Below, piece after piece: positions 9,301 to 22,865 of a stretch of 64,000 nt of DNA; positions within the stretch are counted from its first letter, which is position 1; every line of letters begins with the position of its first letter. A program made the position numbers and the translations under genes. The DNA comes from Emydura subglobosa (taxonomy: Eukaryota; Chordata; Testudines; Chelidae), in contig ML679970.1 of the NCBI GenBank assembly GCA_007922225.1, forward strand, positions 24,172,631 through 24,236,630, written 5' to 3'. The notes under the pieces are model-generated. The model worked only from the letters and a program-made list of their open reading frames with translations. It searched no databases and was not told the origin of the DNA.

Positions 9301-12260
9301 CACCCTGAAGTCTCTGAAGGCTTTGTCTAACCTTGAGGTCACCCACTTGTGTTTTAGCTACTGAACAGATGGAATTTCTTTTTCCATCAGATGTTTACAG
9401 GTAAATTATTGATGAAGTAATAGAGCTGGAGGCACTGAGAAAATGGGATGTCCCGTTTGAGAATCTTTCTATTTACTTCAGTCGGCTTTGGATTGGTACC
9501 CAGATCCCCAAAGTATTGAAATTAAACCATAGTTCTTCCAAAATTACTGTAAATAGCTGTGGCATCTTGTAATTCCAGTCCTGTAGTTGCAATTTCAAGT
9601 CTCTAACTTGTGCTACTTCTCCAATCCCATCCAGTCTCTGAGTGAGAAAGGCGGCATTGCTTTCATTATGATGTCCTTAGATCTGACATTTTCACATATC
9701 CATAAAGTTACTTTGGCAAAAGGAGGATTCTTCACATGAACTATTCTTTTCAAATGATCTTAACTAAATTATAGAAAAAGGGGGCAAAGTATATTTGAAT
9801 ATCTAAAGAATGGTGGAGGTGGGATGTCTTTGTGTATTTATTTTAAAACATTACTATACTCTGTCTGCATCCACATTATTCTACATGATAATCTGCTGTT
9901 GAATATTTTGAAGAATGTGATTAAATTCAAATGCTTTGATGAGTAATATCTCTTCATATTTGTCTAGAACTTTATTGTTATTGAATAGCAAGAGTGATGA
10001 AAGTGTTTTCCATAATAATAACAATGACAAGGGCCTTATGATGAACTACAATTAACTCAGTGATTCATCAGTTAGCAGTGAAAATTTCAAAGCATCCTGA
10101 CATTTAGAGCATTTGGTTGTGATTAAGTCTTTGAAATGTCACAGAATTTTAGTTAATTGGCTATGATTTTTTTTAAAGGTAATCACTGCAAAGATTGCAT
10201 TCATCACCAAAAGAGATAATTGCAGTTGTCACATGATATAGTAGGTGCTAACTATTGTACCAAGCATGTCTGTATTCTTGCAGCAACTAATGAACACTGC
10301 ATAAATCAATGGTTGAAAAGAACCTGGAAGTGGATTTAAATATGCTTTTCAAAGATATTTGTATCAACAACTTTAAGTCTTAACAAATGAGGCAAATACT
10401 GAAACTGAAATGCAGGTAATTGCAAGACAAAATTAACTAAGCTTAATTACTGTAACCTCTGAACCATCATAAAAACCGAGCCAGAATCTCAATAGAGTAT
10501 TTGTGTGATACATAACTTTTGTGTGTGAGACATCCTTAACTAACCTGTAATATACAAGAACAGATTTCTACCACTTAAAGGTCACATACTGTAGATGAAA
10601 TGAAAAATAGTTTAAAGTATCCTTCCAAGGGAGATTAAGTAGCAGCCTTCTGGACAAAGCTGTTTAAAAGCACTCTTGTAAGAGAATATATGTGTGAAGA
10701 TGTATATATCAGACATATTTCTATGGTGTAAATACCTTCATTTTTATATTATAAATGGAGGAAGACATTATTCTATGTTGGTCAGATCTGAAGGTACATG
10801 TAGCATGTTCCATCACTGTCTTTCCAAAGATTCTCACTCACCATGGTTACAGCTCAGTGGGACACGATTTCACTTTATTCTCACTGCTATCTATTTACTT
10901 AACTAGGTTTTTAACTAGGTTTTATACTGCACTCAATGCCATATTATCTAAGTGCTGTATACCTTTTAATATAAATACCAGGAGCTCATGTTTTCTTGAT
11001 CATTGGCTTCAATTTTTTTATATGGATTTGGAGGGCTAATCTATGATGTGTTTTGTGCACAGGATGGCTGATATTTACTGTAGTGCATCAAGTTTCTGAT
11101 ACTATATTCTGTGTCCACATTGAGGCTTTTTAATAAATACTAGTATTGTTCATTATTTCATACAGCTTTTCCTGTTGTCATGTTCTTTATCAGGGAATTA
11201 GTCCCATACTGTCTAGGTAACATGCAGGCAGTGGAAAATAATTGCTTCAGCTTCCTGCCATTGAATCTTGTTATGCCTTTGTCTGCTAGATAAAAGAGCC
11301 CTCTACTATAAGAAATCAGCTCTCTATGAAGGTATTTATAACCCATGATCAACTCACCTCTTACAGTCTCATATGAAAATCTAAATAGATTAAGTTTCTT
11401 AAACTGTTTACAGTAAAGCATATTTTCTAGCAAATTTGAAAATATTCTCAAAAAGTTAATTTTGAATTCATAACCATGAGTATTCACATTTGCTTTCTTA
11501 GCAAGTGTTGCTCATGTAAGGAAAATGTTAAGTTGCTTTTACTGACTCTCTTACGTAGTTAACGTGATACTCCATCCAGACAGAAGGAAGGTGAGAGCAG
11601 ACCGTGGGCAAAAAGAGTTCAGGCTGGGACAAATGGTTCCTTGAGAGAAGGCTCACTAAGAATAAACTAGCCTTAGAAGAATTTTTAGGGTGGGGTTTCA
11701 TGTAGTATAATTTTGGAATTACCTTATTGTTAAGAAACTAGCCCTTGGCATAAGAGCTGTTCCTCGGTAAAAGGGTGGTATCCTTAGATATAAGTGATCC
11801 CTGGGTGCTTGTATTTCATGTTAGAGCACCCCTCCCTGCCAATCAGCTCCCTGCCAGCCCCTGGACTTCAGAGAATAAGGGTGGCCTACAGCCACCTTTG
11901 CCTGACCCTCTTCAAGTCCAGTCTATACTGTTTTTGCCTTGCATAATTGCATTTGATACTCATGCTTTGCTTGAGATGCCTTACTGTAGTTTTGTGATAA
12001 GATAATTTACAATTTTTCAAGTGTTCATGAATGTGGGAATCTTGCTGAAGGAGGTAATTGCTCATGATTAGTTGCTGAAAGAGGTGAGCCCAATCCCTCA
12101 GGAGAAGCTTTGGCCTGACTTTTGCAGTGAAGGGAGTTGTAATCCCATTAGTTGGCTTGGGTTTTTGGCCATGGGACTCTCATCATGAGGTAATCACAAT
12201 CGCAGGGTTCCCATACACTAACCTTAAATCTGTTTATTTCAATAAAAGTTGCAACCAATG
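9301..12260. other. Intron, no recognised feature
   Basis: This is AT-rich intronic sequence with short open frames that show no protein-family features. A 109-codon minus-strand frame at 11158-11487 has no recognisable motif and no codon bias suggestive of a gene. No terminal repeats were found. Confidence 0.6.
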
Positions 12261-12268
12261 GTTTAAAC
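12261..12268. repeat. 8-bp target site duplication, left (hAT)
   Basis: gtttaaac immediately precedes the element; the right copy is ctttaaac at 12686-12693, one mismatch. Confidence 0.7.
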
Positions 12269-12685
12269 CAGAGGTCTTCAAACTGTGGGGGGTGCCCCTC
12301 TAGGGGAAGCGGAGGAACGTTCAGGGGGGTATGGCCAGGCCCCAGGCCAGGCCCCTCGGGAGATGGGGAGGGAGCACCATCCAGCCCTGCTCTGCCCTGA
12401 GCCCTGCTGGAGCTCAACTGCAGCCTCAGTACCCAGCCCCTGGCTCAGCCTCAGCCCTTGGTCATGGCATGTGCACACAGCCTTGGCGGCCAGCCCCCAG
12501 CTTGGCCCCCAGGGCCTTGGCTCACCTTGACCCCTGGCCCTGACCACAGGCTCCCCATTGTGGCACTGCTCCCAGCTACAGCCCCCAGCCCCAATCGTGG
12601 CCCCAGTTGGAGAGAGGCGGGAGGGTGGGGGAAGGGCACAGACAAGGTTAAAGGGATATACAGGGAAAAAGTTTGGGGACCGCTG
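12269..12685. mobile_element. Small non-autonomous hAT-like element, GC-rich, 417 bp
   Basis: The left end is cagaggtcttcaaact and the right end is agtttggggaccgctg. They are inverted repeats of one another (CAG(A/C)GGTC..CAAACT), the form seen in many hAT/Charlie elements. An 8-bp flanking duplication with one mismatch fits hAT insertion. The interior is strongly GC-rich and rich in CCCAG/CCCTG, unlike the AT-rich intron, and has no transposase. Short open frames across it on both strands are by-products of base composition. Confidence 0.75.
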
Positions 12686-12693
12686 CTTTAAAC

Positions 12694-13903
12694 CTAGAAT
12701 ACCTGTCAAGGTCTTAATTGGTTCAATTAAAAATTAAAATCTGGCAATGGCACCCATTTCTCTTTCATTCTCACTCACTTCCTCCTTTTCTTTTTATTTG
12801 CTTATTCTCTCTAAAAGAAATTTTCAGAGAAGCACACAGGCAGTTGAATCAAAATAATGCTGGAGTTGTTCTCCTTTGGGAAACGTAGCATGACAATGTA
12901 TTTCCGGTTTGCCAGAAATTATCAAGAAAGGATCTTTGTGAACTACACTACATGAAATCACTACACAATAACCACTCATTCTGATATTTTCCTTATGTGC
13001 GAAAACATCTCAGGCAAGGACAATGGGTCTGATTTTAATTAAAATATTCCTTTCCATTCTGTAGGAGATATTCTTTCAAAGAATGCAACATGATTTTTTC
13101 GTGGCAGTGGTGGTAAAGAGAAACAAGATGAGCTGCATTGGGTTGTTCCCCTTATGATGTTCAGGCTGAAATTACTATCTTCTTGTACACAGACATTATT
13201 CACAGGAATGTTATCAGAAATCAAAAGTTGACCTCATGTTTTGGATGATAAATAATAGAAATATTATTATAACTCTGAACTATTTCCAAATGCTCCAAAT
13301 GGTCTATGTCTAAAGAGAAATCAAGACAATTTTGCATCTCTCTCTCTGAGTATGAGAAGACAGACATGATAAGTTATAAAAACTCTTCAGATAGTTGCTT
13401 TTGGACAAAGCTCTCTAAAACACATTAAACAGTGTGCTAAAAGTAAATGCAGTGACAATCATTTGCTGATTTCTAAGAACTGTGTTTGTTCTTAAAATGA
13501 TTTCAAATATAGGTACTAATACAATTTCCAATGACATTAAACATATCACACACACAAATTAAGTGGAAAACACATTTAAGTGAGGGTACTTCAAGACCTA
13601 GAGTAGTCTAATGTGAACGAGCAGCCACTTAAATAATCTTGATAATGTATGTAAATATAAAATGTCAGTAGGTCTGTCTCATTCATCGGATATGGGCAAT
13701 TTTCAAGTATTACACTGTAAGATAACTCATGAAGCACCTTTCTTATCATCATCATTATACGGGGGAGAGAGAGAGGGGACTTTGAGCAGGAGACACTCAT
13801 GATAAATTAGCTAGTTATTCAAATGAAATTTTAATTTCTAATTTTCAGCCGTTAGATTGGCAGGAGAAAAAGGAGCATCGATGCAAAAAAGGTATAAACT
13901 TAC
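12694..13903. other. Intron, no recognised feature
   Basis: AT-rich sequence leading up to the donor of the 90-nt exon. No repeat or RNA gene was recognised. Confidence 0.55.
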
Positions 13904-13993
13904 ATCACTGAGAACATTGAAAGCTTCATTTAAAGCTATATCCAGCATTCCAATTCCTTTTGCAAAAAGTTTGTTGAGGTGTTCCCTGAAGTG
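13904..13993 (-). CDS. CACNA2D3: CACNA2D3 exon: VWA domain, central helix region
   Basis: This is a 90-nt exon of exactly 30 codons, with acceptor tgtttcag and donor gtaagt. It begins HFREHLNKL, continues LFAKGIGMLDIALNEAF and ends NVLSD. Boundaries are in phase 0 on both sides. It lies at the end of the 31.5-kb intron, the largest in the window. An open frame continues a few codons past the donor, which explains why a naive reading gives a longer protein; the gtaagt donor and the match to the next exon set the true end. Confidence 0.95.
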
Positions 13994-16900
13994 CTGAAAC
14001 ATGAAAAACATGGGTTGTAAAAGCAATATTCTAAGAAATTCAATATGCATGTTAATAGATTTTTATAGAAGTCATTGAGGATTTATGGATTTTTTTTAAT
14101 CTACCTATATCCCATTAATTATAAAATAAAGTAAGTCTGGAATAAAGGGAACAATTTTGTTACTTACCTATTCAATTATTTTTCTAACACATATCCAAAT
14201 CACAATCCTGACATCACTGGACAACCAGCTGTCAACATTGAGACAGCTCTCAACAATTTATAACACCCAATATTCCCAGCCTATTTAAGCAGGGAGCTTC
14301 AATACATTCCCAGTAGATGTTCCAACAAAAATAACAATAGCAAGAAAAAAATCCACATTTCATAGGATTCGTCTATCCGTAACAACAACAAATATTAGCA
14401 ATAACTTTAGGAAGGGAGTAAAGGGTGGGTGGATTGGATATATGTGAGGAGGCAGATAAACGTTTTTTGTTATTTGATATTCTCAGTTCTGTTAGTCAAA
14501 TGCAAACAGGAGTGTTATGATACAAGAGAAATTAGAAGTCGAAGATTAATGCACAAGCTAGGAATTTGTGTTATTACTCTGATTTGTGTAAGATGTATGG
14601 ATATGATTTCAATAAAAAGCTCCATTATAAAAGCAACAGCAAAATTGTCCAATTCTCAAGCTATTTTCAGTCCACCAAACCTGGCACTGATTGAAACCAC
14701 CAAGTAACATAGGGACTAATAAAGGGAAAGGAGAATTAAGAAAAGATGCTTATGAATTGGAGGGGGCCTGTGGGAGCTCACGCAAACCCCATGTTAACGA
14801 GCCAGATTGTGGGCTCCAAGGAGGAGAATTTTAGCTCTCTTTCCATTTCATTTTGTTTTAAAAGAGTCTCCAGAATTTAAAACATAAAACAATATAAACC
14901 TATCACTATGGGGGAAAAGAATCAGTAGATGGTCCCCACTTCTGCAGTAAGCTGTTAGGGAGAATTTAAAGGATGACCTGATCCGGAACCACAGACCATC
15001 CATTTGCTTTGACCTCAGACCCCAGAACCCTCTATGTTGTTTCAGCAAAAATGACTATTCACACTAATTCATATGCAAAATTCAGTCTTGGTGTGACTCC
15101 ACTGAGTTACATCAGGGATGCTGGAGCAGTAATTCTGTGGCTGGTACCAGAGGCTTCAGAGAACATTTTGTTTGGCATGAATAAACTCTTGCGCACAGTC
15201 ATTTAACTAATTTGGAAATTTTTGCTTCATCTTCGTTTATGGGTATCAGTCACGTCTTCGACCTTAATATATCTGCTTCTAAGGTTCTTAATCACACAGC
15301 CTTTTGTCTTTAGGTTCTAGATATTTCCTATCTTGGAATCGTCCCTTCCTGAAATTTAGTGCCAAGGTACTAATCTTTAGTATCATCCCTTCTATAAGGA
15401 TGTTGAACTTTATTTATATATGGTCACTATTACTTAATGGTTCAGCTACTGTTACTTCTTGAACCACCTCCAATGTAATATTTAGGGCTGATAAAACAAT
15501 TCTTCTACACCAGGGATGAGACATGCTTACCTAATGAAATTCACCTTTGTGCAGAAGGCTGGCCTCAAACCTATATATATCTTAAGTCCCATTTAAACCC
15601 TATTTTGATGTTTTAAGTGGGACTGAAGTCATGCATAGAGCTTGTGCTAGCTCTTTACACTGGGGTAAAATTCCTCCCACAGATCAATTCAGAAAGATTG
15701 CACTGCCACTACCAATGCTATATCTGTTCAGTAACTAAACACATTTCATTTTCTGGAACTGTCAAAATTCTGTCCCCTTTCATGAATATTACATTCAGCA
15801 ATAGTATAATAATAAGGCCAGAATATGCTCAGGATCTACTGAACATTAAAACTTTTGAGAGAAACTGTAAATTACCAAACATGGAATGATCCCATTTTTA
15901 TAATCAAACAACTAATTCACTGGATTTTTCTCTCTAAAAATAATGTGTTCATATCAGGAAATTGTCTTCTAGGTTTATAATGGAAAGACTGACATACAAA
16001 TTGACAAATACAATGTCATGAACCATGCTGTTATAAAAAGAAGTTGTATGCAATATCACCTACTATGGGTCACTCTCCTAAACAATTCTCTATAATGCAA
16101 TTATTTTTGGAAAATAAAAGTATATTATAGTTTCTTGGAAGCCAGAATACTCTCTGTTTTATTATTAAACTCCAGTAAATTAGAGGTAAAAAATTTACAT
16201 TTCAGCTCCAGGCAGTTTTGAAGCATATGTTGTTGCCACAAAAATAGTCTGGTTTTCCAAAACAATTAGTATAGTTTAATGTTCATAGTGACCTTCTAAA
16301 TGTGGTTCATACAGCTCAATATTTTGAATAGCCAAAAGGCAAAGCCTTGTTTATCTAAATAAGCAGTGACAGCATAAAACCCAGGACAGTCTAGATAATG
16401 GAATGGTGCTTTTGCCTCTTCTACCAGGTAGTTAATTTAAACTAACACCAATAAATATCTGTATAGTAATAATAGGGATATTTTAATGAAATACTTTCCT
16501 ACTAGCTACATGGATATAATGAATAATTTGAACCAAGAAATTCAAGAGTTCAGTGATGGGGGAAGACTGGAGAGGGAGGCAATGATTTAGGGAAAAACTT
16601 TACAGTATATTTGGTTTTATGGTATTTTTACAATTAAACAAAGATTTTAGAGCAAAAACTGAATGATCCAGTAGCGGAATACCTATATTTCTATATGACC
16701 AACTAATATTTTAACTGAATGAATCCCCCATTTTCAGAACATTGCTTATACAAAGCCAAACAAAACAAAGTATTTATGTTTCTAAAATAAAGAGTTAAAG
16801 TACCACTGACTTTTAATATATTGTTATTGCACAAAACATTTTAATGGAACAATAAAATGATGTGAATAAAATACAAACATTCAATAAATGCACTGAACTT

Positions 16901-17290
16901 TTTTATACTGTGACCAAATAAAAATTTTAAAATCTTTGGAAATTTAAGCTTATATTGACAGCAAACTACATTGCCAGATGTTCAGTTGTACCCAGCATAT
17001 GCTGAATATACAGGGGTAGCAGGAGATCAGAACACAAAGATGGCAATTCCTCAATTCTGGGGCTGATTCTTTGTTCCTAACATAATTCAGAGCATTTTCT
17101 TGGGTACTCTACGCTGTCTGTTGGCCTGATCCAAAGCCCAGTGAAGTAAAGATTCCCATTAGGTTCAACGAATATAGCCCCCAGTTTAATGTCACAAAAA
17201 GGATTGATAAAAAAAATTGTTTTTCAGATTGTCTTGAAAAATGGAAAATTTAAACCTAAATTAACATTTTCTGTGAAAAAATTTTATTTG
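13994..17290. other. Intron, no recognised feature
   Basis: This is the start of the 31.5-kb intron on its acceptor side. It is AT-rich. A fragment near 17123-17150 (cctgatccaaagcccagtg) resembles half of the palindromic repeat described at 34754-34817. Nothing else was recognised. Confidence 0.5.
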
Positions 17291-18660
17291 GTCATAGAAT
17301 CATAAGACTGGAGGTCATCTAGTCCAGTCCCCTGCACTTATGGCAGGTCTAAGTACTATCCATCCCTAACATGTGTTTATCTAACCTGCTCTTAAAAATC
17401 TCCAAAGACGGAGCTTCCACAACCTCCCAAGGCAATTTATTCCAGTATTTAACCACCCTGACAATTAGGAAGTTTTTCCTAATGTCCAACCTAAACTGCC
17501 TTTGCTGCAATTTAAACCCATTGCTTCTTGTTCTATCCTCAGATGTTAAGGACAACATTTTTTCTCTCTTTGCCTTGTAACAACCATTTATGTACTTGAA
17601 AACTGTTATGTCCCCTCTCAGTCTTTTCTTCTCCAGATTAAACAAACCCATCATATTTAGCTTGTGATCCACTATGAGCCTCAGATCACTTTCTGCAGTA
17701 TTCTCTCTTAGGAAGTAATTTCCCATTTTGTATATGCACAACTGGTTGATCCTTCCTAAGTGGAGTACTTTGCATTTGTCCTTCTTAAATTTCATCCTAT
17801 TTGCCGTTTCTCCAGATCATTTTGAATTTTAATCCAAACCTCCAAAGCACTTGCAGCCCCCCCGCAGCTTCGCATCATGCACAAAATTTATAAGCATATT
17901 CTCTATGCCATATCTAAATTATTGATGAAGATATTAAACAGAACCAGACCCAGAAGTGATCCCTGCAGGACCCCACTTGATATGCCCTTCCAGCTTTACT
18001 GTGAACCACTGATAACTACTCTCTGGGAACGGTTTTCCAACCAGTTATGCACCCACTTTATAGTAGTTCCATCTAGGTTGTACCTCCCTAGTTTGTTTAT
18101 GAGAAGGTCATGTGAGACAGTATCAAAAGCCTTACTAAAGTCAAGATATACCACATCTACCACTTCCCCTCATTCACAAGGCGTTACCTGTCAAAGAAAG
18201 TTATGGTTTGACATGATTTGTTCTTGACAAATCAAGGCTGACTGTTACTTATCACCTTACTATCTTCTAGATGTTTACAAACTGATTGCTTAATTATTTG
18301 TTCCATTATCTTTCCGGGTACTGAAGTTAAACTGACTGATCTGTAATTCCCCAGGTAGTCCTTATTTCCCTTTTTATAGATTGGCACTATATTTGTCCTT
18401 TTCAGTCCTCTGAAATCTCTCTAGTCTTCCATGATTAGTACACTGTTTTCTTGCTACTCTTCATGCCTCTAAGTAATTTAATCTCATCTTGTGCCCTGGC
18501 CTTTCTAATTTTGTCCCTACATACTTGTGTTAGTTGTGTATATTCATCCTTTGTAATTTGACCTAATTTCCACTTTTTGTGGGACTCTCTTTTGAGTTTC
18601 AGATAAATCCATTTTTTGTTAAAACAATTATTTTGACAAGAAAATTTCAACTAGCTGTAG
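17291..18660 (-). mobile_element. CR1 LINE fragment with internal deletions
   Basis: The 3' end is at low coordinates, where gtcatagaatcat is the reverse complement of the CR1 tail. Minus-strand coding pieces are in order from high to low. First is a linker region near 18650-18440 ([14 protein letters not shown]). Next is RT core near 18130-17900, where DFSKAFDTVSH can be read, and then the gene end at 17795-17349. This last block reads DKCKVLHLGRINQL, DLRLIVDHKLNM and then GLFNLEKKRLRGD. In complete CR1 proteins these last two are separated by roughly 70-80 residues, so a deletion joins them at about 17650. Stops elsewhere show it is inactive. Confidence 0.85.
17349..17795 (-). pseudogene. 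CR1 ORF2 C-terminal fragment, internally deleted
   Basis: This is a 148-codon frame still open despite the age of the element. It covers the end of the CR1 reverse transcriptase and the conserved C-terminal block, ending near YWNKLPWEVVEAPSLEIFK. The internal deletion near 17650 kept the frame. It is not expected to be expressed. Confidence 0.8.
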
Positions 18661-20749
18661 CAGCCACACCCCACGTCTCATTGGCATGGCAGAAGTGGTG
18701 ATGGAGTAGCACTCAGCTGGCATAGTTGCCTCCTATACTCTAGACTGGTGGAATCTCCCGGAAACTGGTAATGCCAACTTTCTAGGGTCAAGGTTCTAAA
18801 CTTTTATCTTCTAATAAATCAACTGGATTAAAATAAGCAATTAAGAATCCCCAATTGATTTTTTGTCCTTGGAAACAGATTACTATACTGCAAACACTAA
18901 TTAAACTAATGAAGAATTTTGCTATAAAAGAATGCTCCACAACAGTTTACAAAAGCTCAGAATGTTACACAGACTGTTTCATGGATACTGTGAAAAATTT
19001 CTGTATGTATTTAAATTATTACACATGAACATACAGTATAAAAACAGATTATATAGTGTACTGGTAATTTTAGGTAGTTTCTCATCTATAAATCAATTGA
19101 TACGATCTCTCAGAAGAACAAATATTTTATCTCCTCATAGTTAGATATCTATGTGCCGAAACATATATTGTTGAAAGATATAAATATAATGTTGACATTT
19201 GTTTGCTATACAAAATGGTAAATGTTGACAATGGATTTCATGCACTATGAATTTTAATGAACCCATGTTTTCTGCCTCCGGCCTCATAGTGAGCAGATGC
19301 TCCTAGGTGATTCTGCAAAAGGACTGAATTAATTAAGGGTTGGGGTTTTTTTTGTTTTGTTTTGTTTTTAAACTGTGTTTTGTATTCTCTATCCTTCATT
19401 GGTTTTCAATCTGTTCTTTGTTGTTTGAGAATGTCAATAGCACTTCAACACTATGTTTATCCATCCACTAGAAAATTTAGTCAACAACATTTAAATTATT
19501 GTTTCTTTAATGCACAATGCACATCTTTACCATACTGGGTTCATGGATGCAGTGCACTAACTGGAGCTACGCCAAAGGAAGTTAAAAGTCTTTTCAATGG
19601 TGGAAAAAAGAATAGATTTCTCAAGCTGTTCATCTACGTCTAGTTAAGGACAGGTTTGTTTTAAAACAGTCAAGATGTATTTTAGCCAGATTCCAATACC
19701 CATAATGACAATGATTGATCCCACATTCCATAAGCAGTCCAAATGAATTCAATGGGTCTACTGATGACATACAGTATTATTCTGAGAATCTGGCCCATAA
19801 TGATTAGTGTTTTTAAGGAAGGGGGTTGAGAGAAAAGCTCCAGACATTCAGTTTCTCTCTTTTCAGATTTTCATTCATCTACAGCTATGCGCTAGACTAG
19901 AATATATTGTAAGTCATTCCTTTGCAGTTCCTTTCACTAGTAGAAGAATACCACAGGCATTACATTTGCAAAAAAGCATCTCATTCTGGATCCAAGAATG
20001 CCAGCATTTCAACTTAGCATACCTCCACTTGTGTGTTTGTGCATTACACCACTGTCTACAAACACCAATCAGTATTCACATCAGGAAGAGAGTGCGTGTG
20101 TTTATTATACACACACACACACACACACACTGCACCTGTATCATATTTTTCAACCAATTTCAATGCATTCCAAAAAAGCCAGCCTGACAGCTCCCTGCAA
20201 GGTACATAAGTATTACACTGAACCAATTTTACAGTCAAGGGTCAGTGTGTTTAAAGACACACCACCAACTTGAAAAAACAGCATGTGACCATGCAATTAG
20301 GCTTCATTATAATGCATTTGCATAAGGGAGCGGAATTAAGGTTGCACTGGAAACTGTAAATCTGGCATTCCCTAACTTTCAAGGACTTGACTTTGTCACC
20401 TAAATAATTTTCTTTTACCATAAATGTTTGTATGTAATTTCCTACCAGAATTTCCTAGTCTACAATAGAGATTTCTACCACTTGAGTTACAGTACTAGTC
20501 TACATTAAGTGTCAGCAGAAAAAGGCTGCTATTGTAAAGGGAAGACTGGGTCTCTGGTGCTAGGTGCAGGGGAGAGAGATTAGGGACAACGAGTCCATGC
20601 TTTCTCTCTTCCCCCCTGCCCACCAGACGTGAGACACTTCTGGCTCATGCACTGCCCTCAGAGTGGAAAACTGGCTGCAGGGGGCACTTGCTGGGTACAA
20701 GGAGGGGGGTGATAGGGCATGGGAGGGGAGGAGACATCTCTAGACTAAG
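18661..20749. other. Intron, mostly featureless, with a CA microsatellite
   Basis: The only feature I support is the dinucleotide repeat at 20109-20130. The remainder is AT-rich with no recognised element. A G/C-rich stretch at 20540-20740 precedes the next small element and is unexplained. Confidence 0.55.
20109..20130. repeat. (AC)11 microsatellite
   Basis: Eleven uninterrupted AC units. Confidence 0.95.
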
Positions 20750-21005
20750 GGTCTGTCTATACTGACGGCGGCGAAGTCGCTGCTGCCAAATCGATCTTTC
20801 TGGATCGATTGAGCGGTCAGGGTAGACCCACTCAATCGATCAGGAAGTCGACTGAGTAAAACCACCCCCTCAAGTAGTGCAGCACAGTGAAGACAGTGCA
20901 CAGCAGGGAAGCAGAGCAGTTGACATGAGTTACGCAAGTTACTCTGCATAGATTGCGTAACTCCCATCGACTGCCACCGAATCTCTAGGTAAATGTAGAT
21001 CAGGA
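20750..21005. mobile_element. Small non-autonomous DNA element, GTCTAYACT-type ends
   Basis: It follows a TAA at 20747-20749 and begins gggtctgtctatactgacgg, similar to the left ends of the elements at 22607 and 46240. The right end (aaatgtagatcagga) is degraded, so the boundary is approximate. Inside, gcgtaactcccatcga and gttacgcaagttac form part of a hairpin like those in the two sister elements. There is no coding capacity. The class is uncertain. Confidence 0.55.
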
Positions 21006-22606
21006 CTCAGAGTGCTCTCTCTGCCAAATTCCAAAGGGTTGCTGCAAATTATGAGGTGTAACAGCTTCTCAAAAAAGATTGCAAAAATCTTTTGCAATGA
21101 AAATATTAGGAGAACCCAAGTATGTGGAGAGCTGATAGCATCTCCAGTAAAACTATATATCAGCAAACACCATGCGATCAAATATTTTCAGCTAGAAATG
21201 TGATTTCAACCTTATAGTCTCCCTTTAAATGACTTGTTCAAGATTAGACAGAACCCAGAATAGAATCTTGGAGTCCCTTGCTCATAACCATTAAAAAGGC
21301 CTTTGCACCTTATTTTTACATATGACATTCTTTTGGTGGTAAGTAGCTTGAGAAACCAGTGAAAATTTCTCAGTTATCTGTCCATCTACCGCAGGGCTTT
21401 TTTAGTACCCATCACCTTAATATAGGAGCACTTGCACAGTAATATGAGAGTGCTTGGACATTGAATGGGATATCTGTGCAGATGTACAACTGTGTACACA
21501 ACATTTGTGTGTAATTATAAATCTAATTTCCATGTACAATTACCACTATGAGCAATGTCTATAGTAGACTCAAATACCTAATTTGCATGCATAACCTTGG
21601 TAATTCTGAATGCAAATTAGTCACACAATTATGACAATCAGGCCTTGATGTCTGATTACAAAATTATAGGTGCATAATACATACAAGGGAAGTTGTGACT
21701 TCATTACAATGAAGGAATGTGGATGCATTCAGCTGAGGAGCTATCCATGTCTCAATTTAGCACTAGCTGGAAAAATAGATGGTTAGGAGAAGGATTTCAC
21801 AAAAATTTAATAGTGAAATTCATCACTGCACAGAAGGGCAAGACAAGGCCCATGCATCACTCAGTGGTGCATAGGCCTTATCCTGGACCTCTGCACATAG
21901 CTGACTTTCTGTTTAAAAAAAATACTATCAGATGTAAAAAATCTTATTTTGACCCAACAATGATATATGGTTGGCAAAGTTGATTTTATACATGTCAATC
22001 AAGCTGCAGACAGTGGATCTCTTGGCTTCATACCAGCCTCTAACTCAGAAACTAATCAAGAAAATAATTTGCTGGTCTTAAAATGAGAGGAAATGTTCTT
22101 TTCTCATCTCTAAGTACACAGCATATGTGTCATAAGAATAATGGGCAGTATAAAACATACTGGTGCTATTGTTTCCAGAGGGGTAACACAATAAAGCAAG
22201 GGGGTTCCACTACACAGAAACAGGAAAAATCCCATTTCTGATTAAAGTTATGGTACCCCAAATAACATGTTTTAGATTAGTGTAATAGGTGGATGGGGTT
22301 TACTTATGGAAAGTTTTCCAATTGTCTTGATATCCTACATTGCGCATGTTCCTGCAAAAAACTAATAATCACTAATGCTGCATATGAATCAGCAACAGGT
22401 TGAACAGGAGGATCCAACTGGGCAGAGAATGGCAGGCCTCTTCAGATTATTTCTCATGCCTGAACTTGGAGTCTTTCCTTTGGGGAAGTTACTGAAAAAG
22501 TTTTTGGGTAAATACTGATTTATAAACCCTTCTTTTCTAGCTTGCTGGGGGCCCAATCAATGATTGTACAGATCCCAGTCTATATTTGGTTGAACGCGTC
22601 TACTCA
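21006..22606. other. Intron, no recognised feature
   Basis: AT-rich sequence. No terminal repeats or protein signatures were found. Confidence 0.5.
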
Positions 22607-22865
22607 GGGCATGGCTACACTGCCATGGTAGCAGGCATCGATGTGTAGACCCGCTCAGTGGATGGGACAGCACTCTCCAATCTACTCAATTAGTCCACTT
22701 CCCCAAAAGGCAGAAGGCAATGTTGACAGAAGACACTCCCCATCTACGTAGAGACGTGAAGACACCGCGCTGCATAGCCGTAAGTACGTCGATGTGAGAT
22801 ACGCTCGTTACCTTATGTAACAAGCGTATCTCACATAAACCCAGTATGGCAGTGTAGACTAGGCC
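22607..22865. mobile_element. Small non-autonomous DNA element with TCA duplication, 259 bp
   Basis: The left end gggcatggctacactgcc and the right end ggcagtgtagactaggcc are inverted repeats. TCA flanks both sides (22604-22606 and 22866-22868), which fits a 3-bp target duplication. The inner part has a hairpin around 22795-22840 with stem gagatacgct / agcgtatctc. Three-base duplications suggest PIF/Harbinger-like transposition, although that group prefers TTA or TAA. There is no transposase. Confidence 0.65.

Noticed and set aside
12278..12709. 143-codon minus-strand frame and several plus-strand frames
   Set aside because: All fall within the GC-rich hAT element and reflect lack of AT-rich stop codons.
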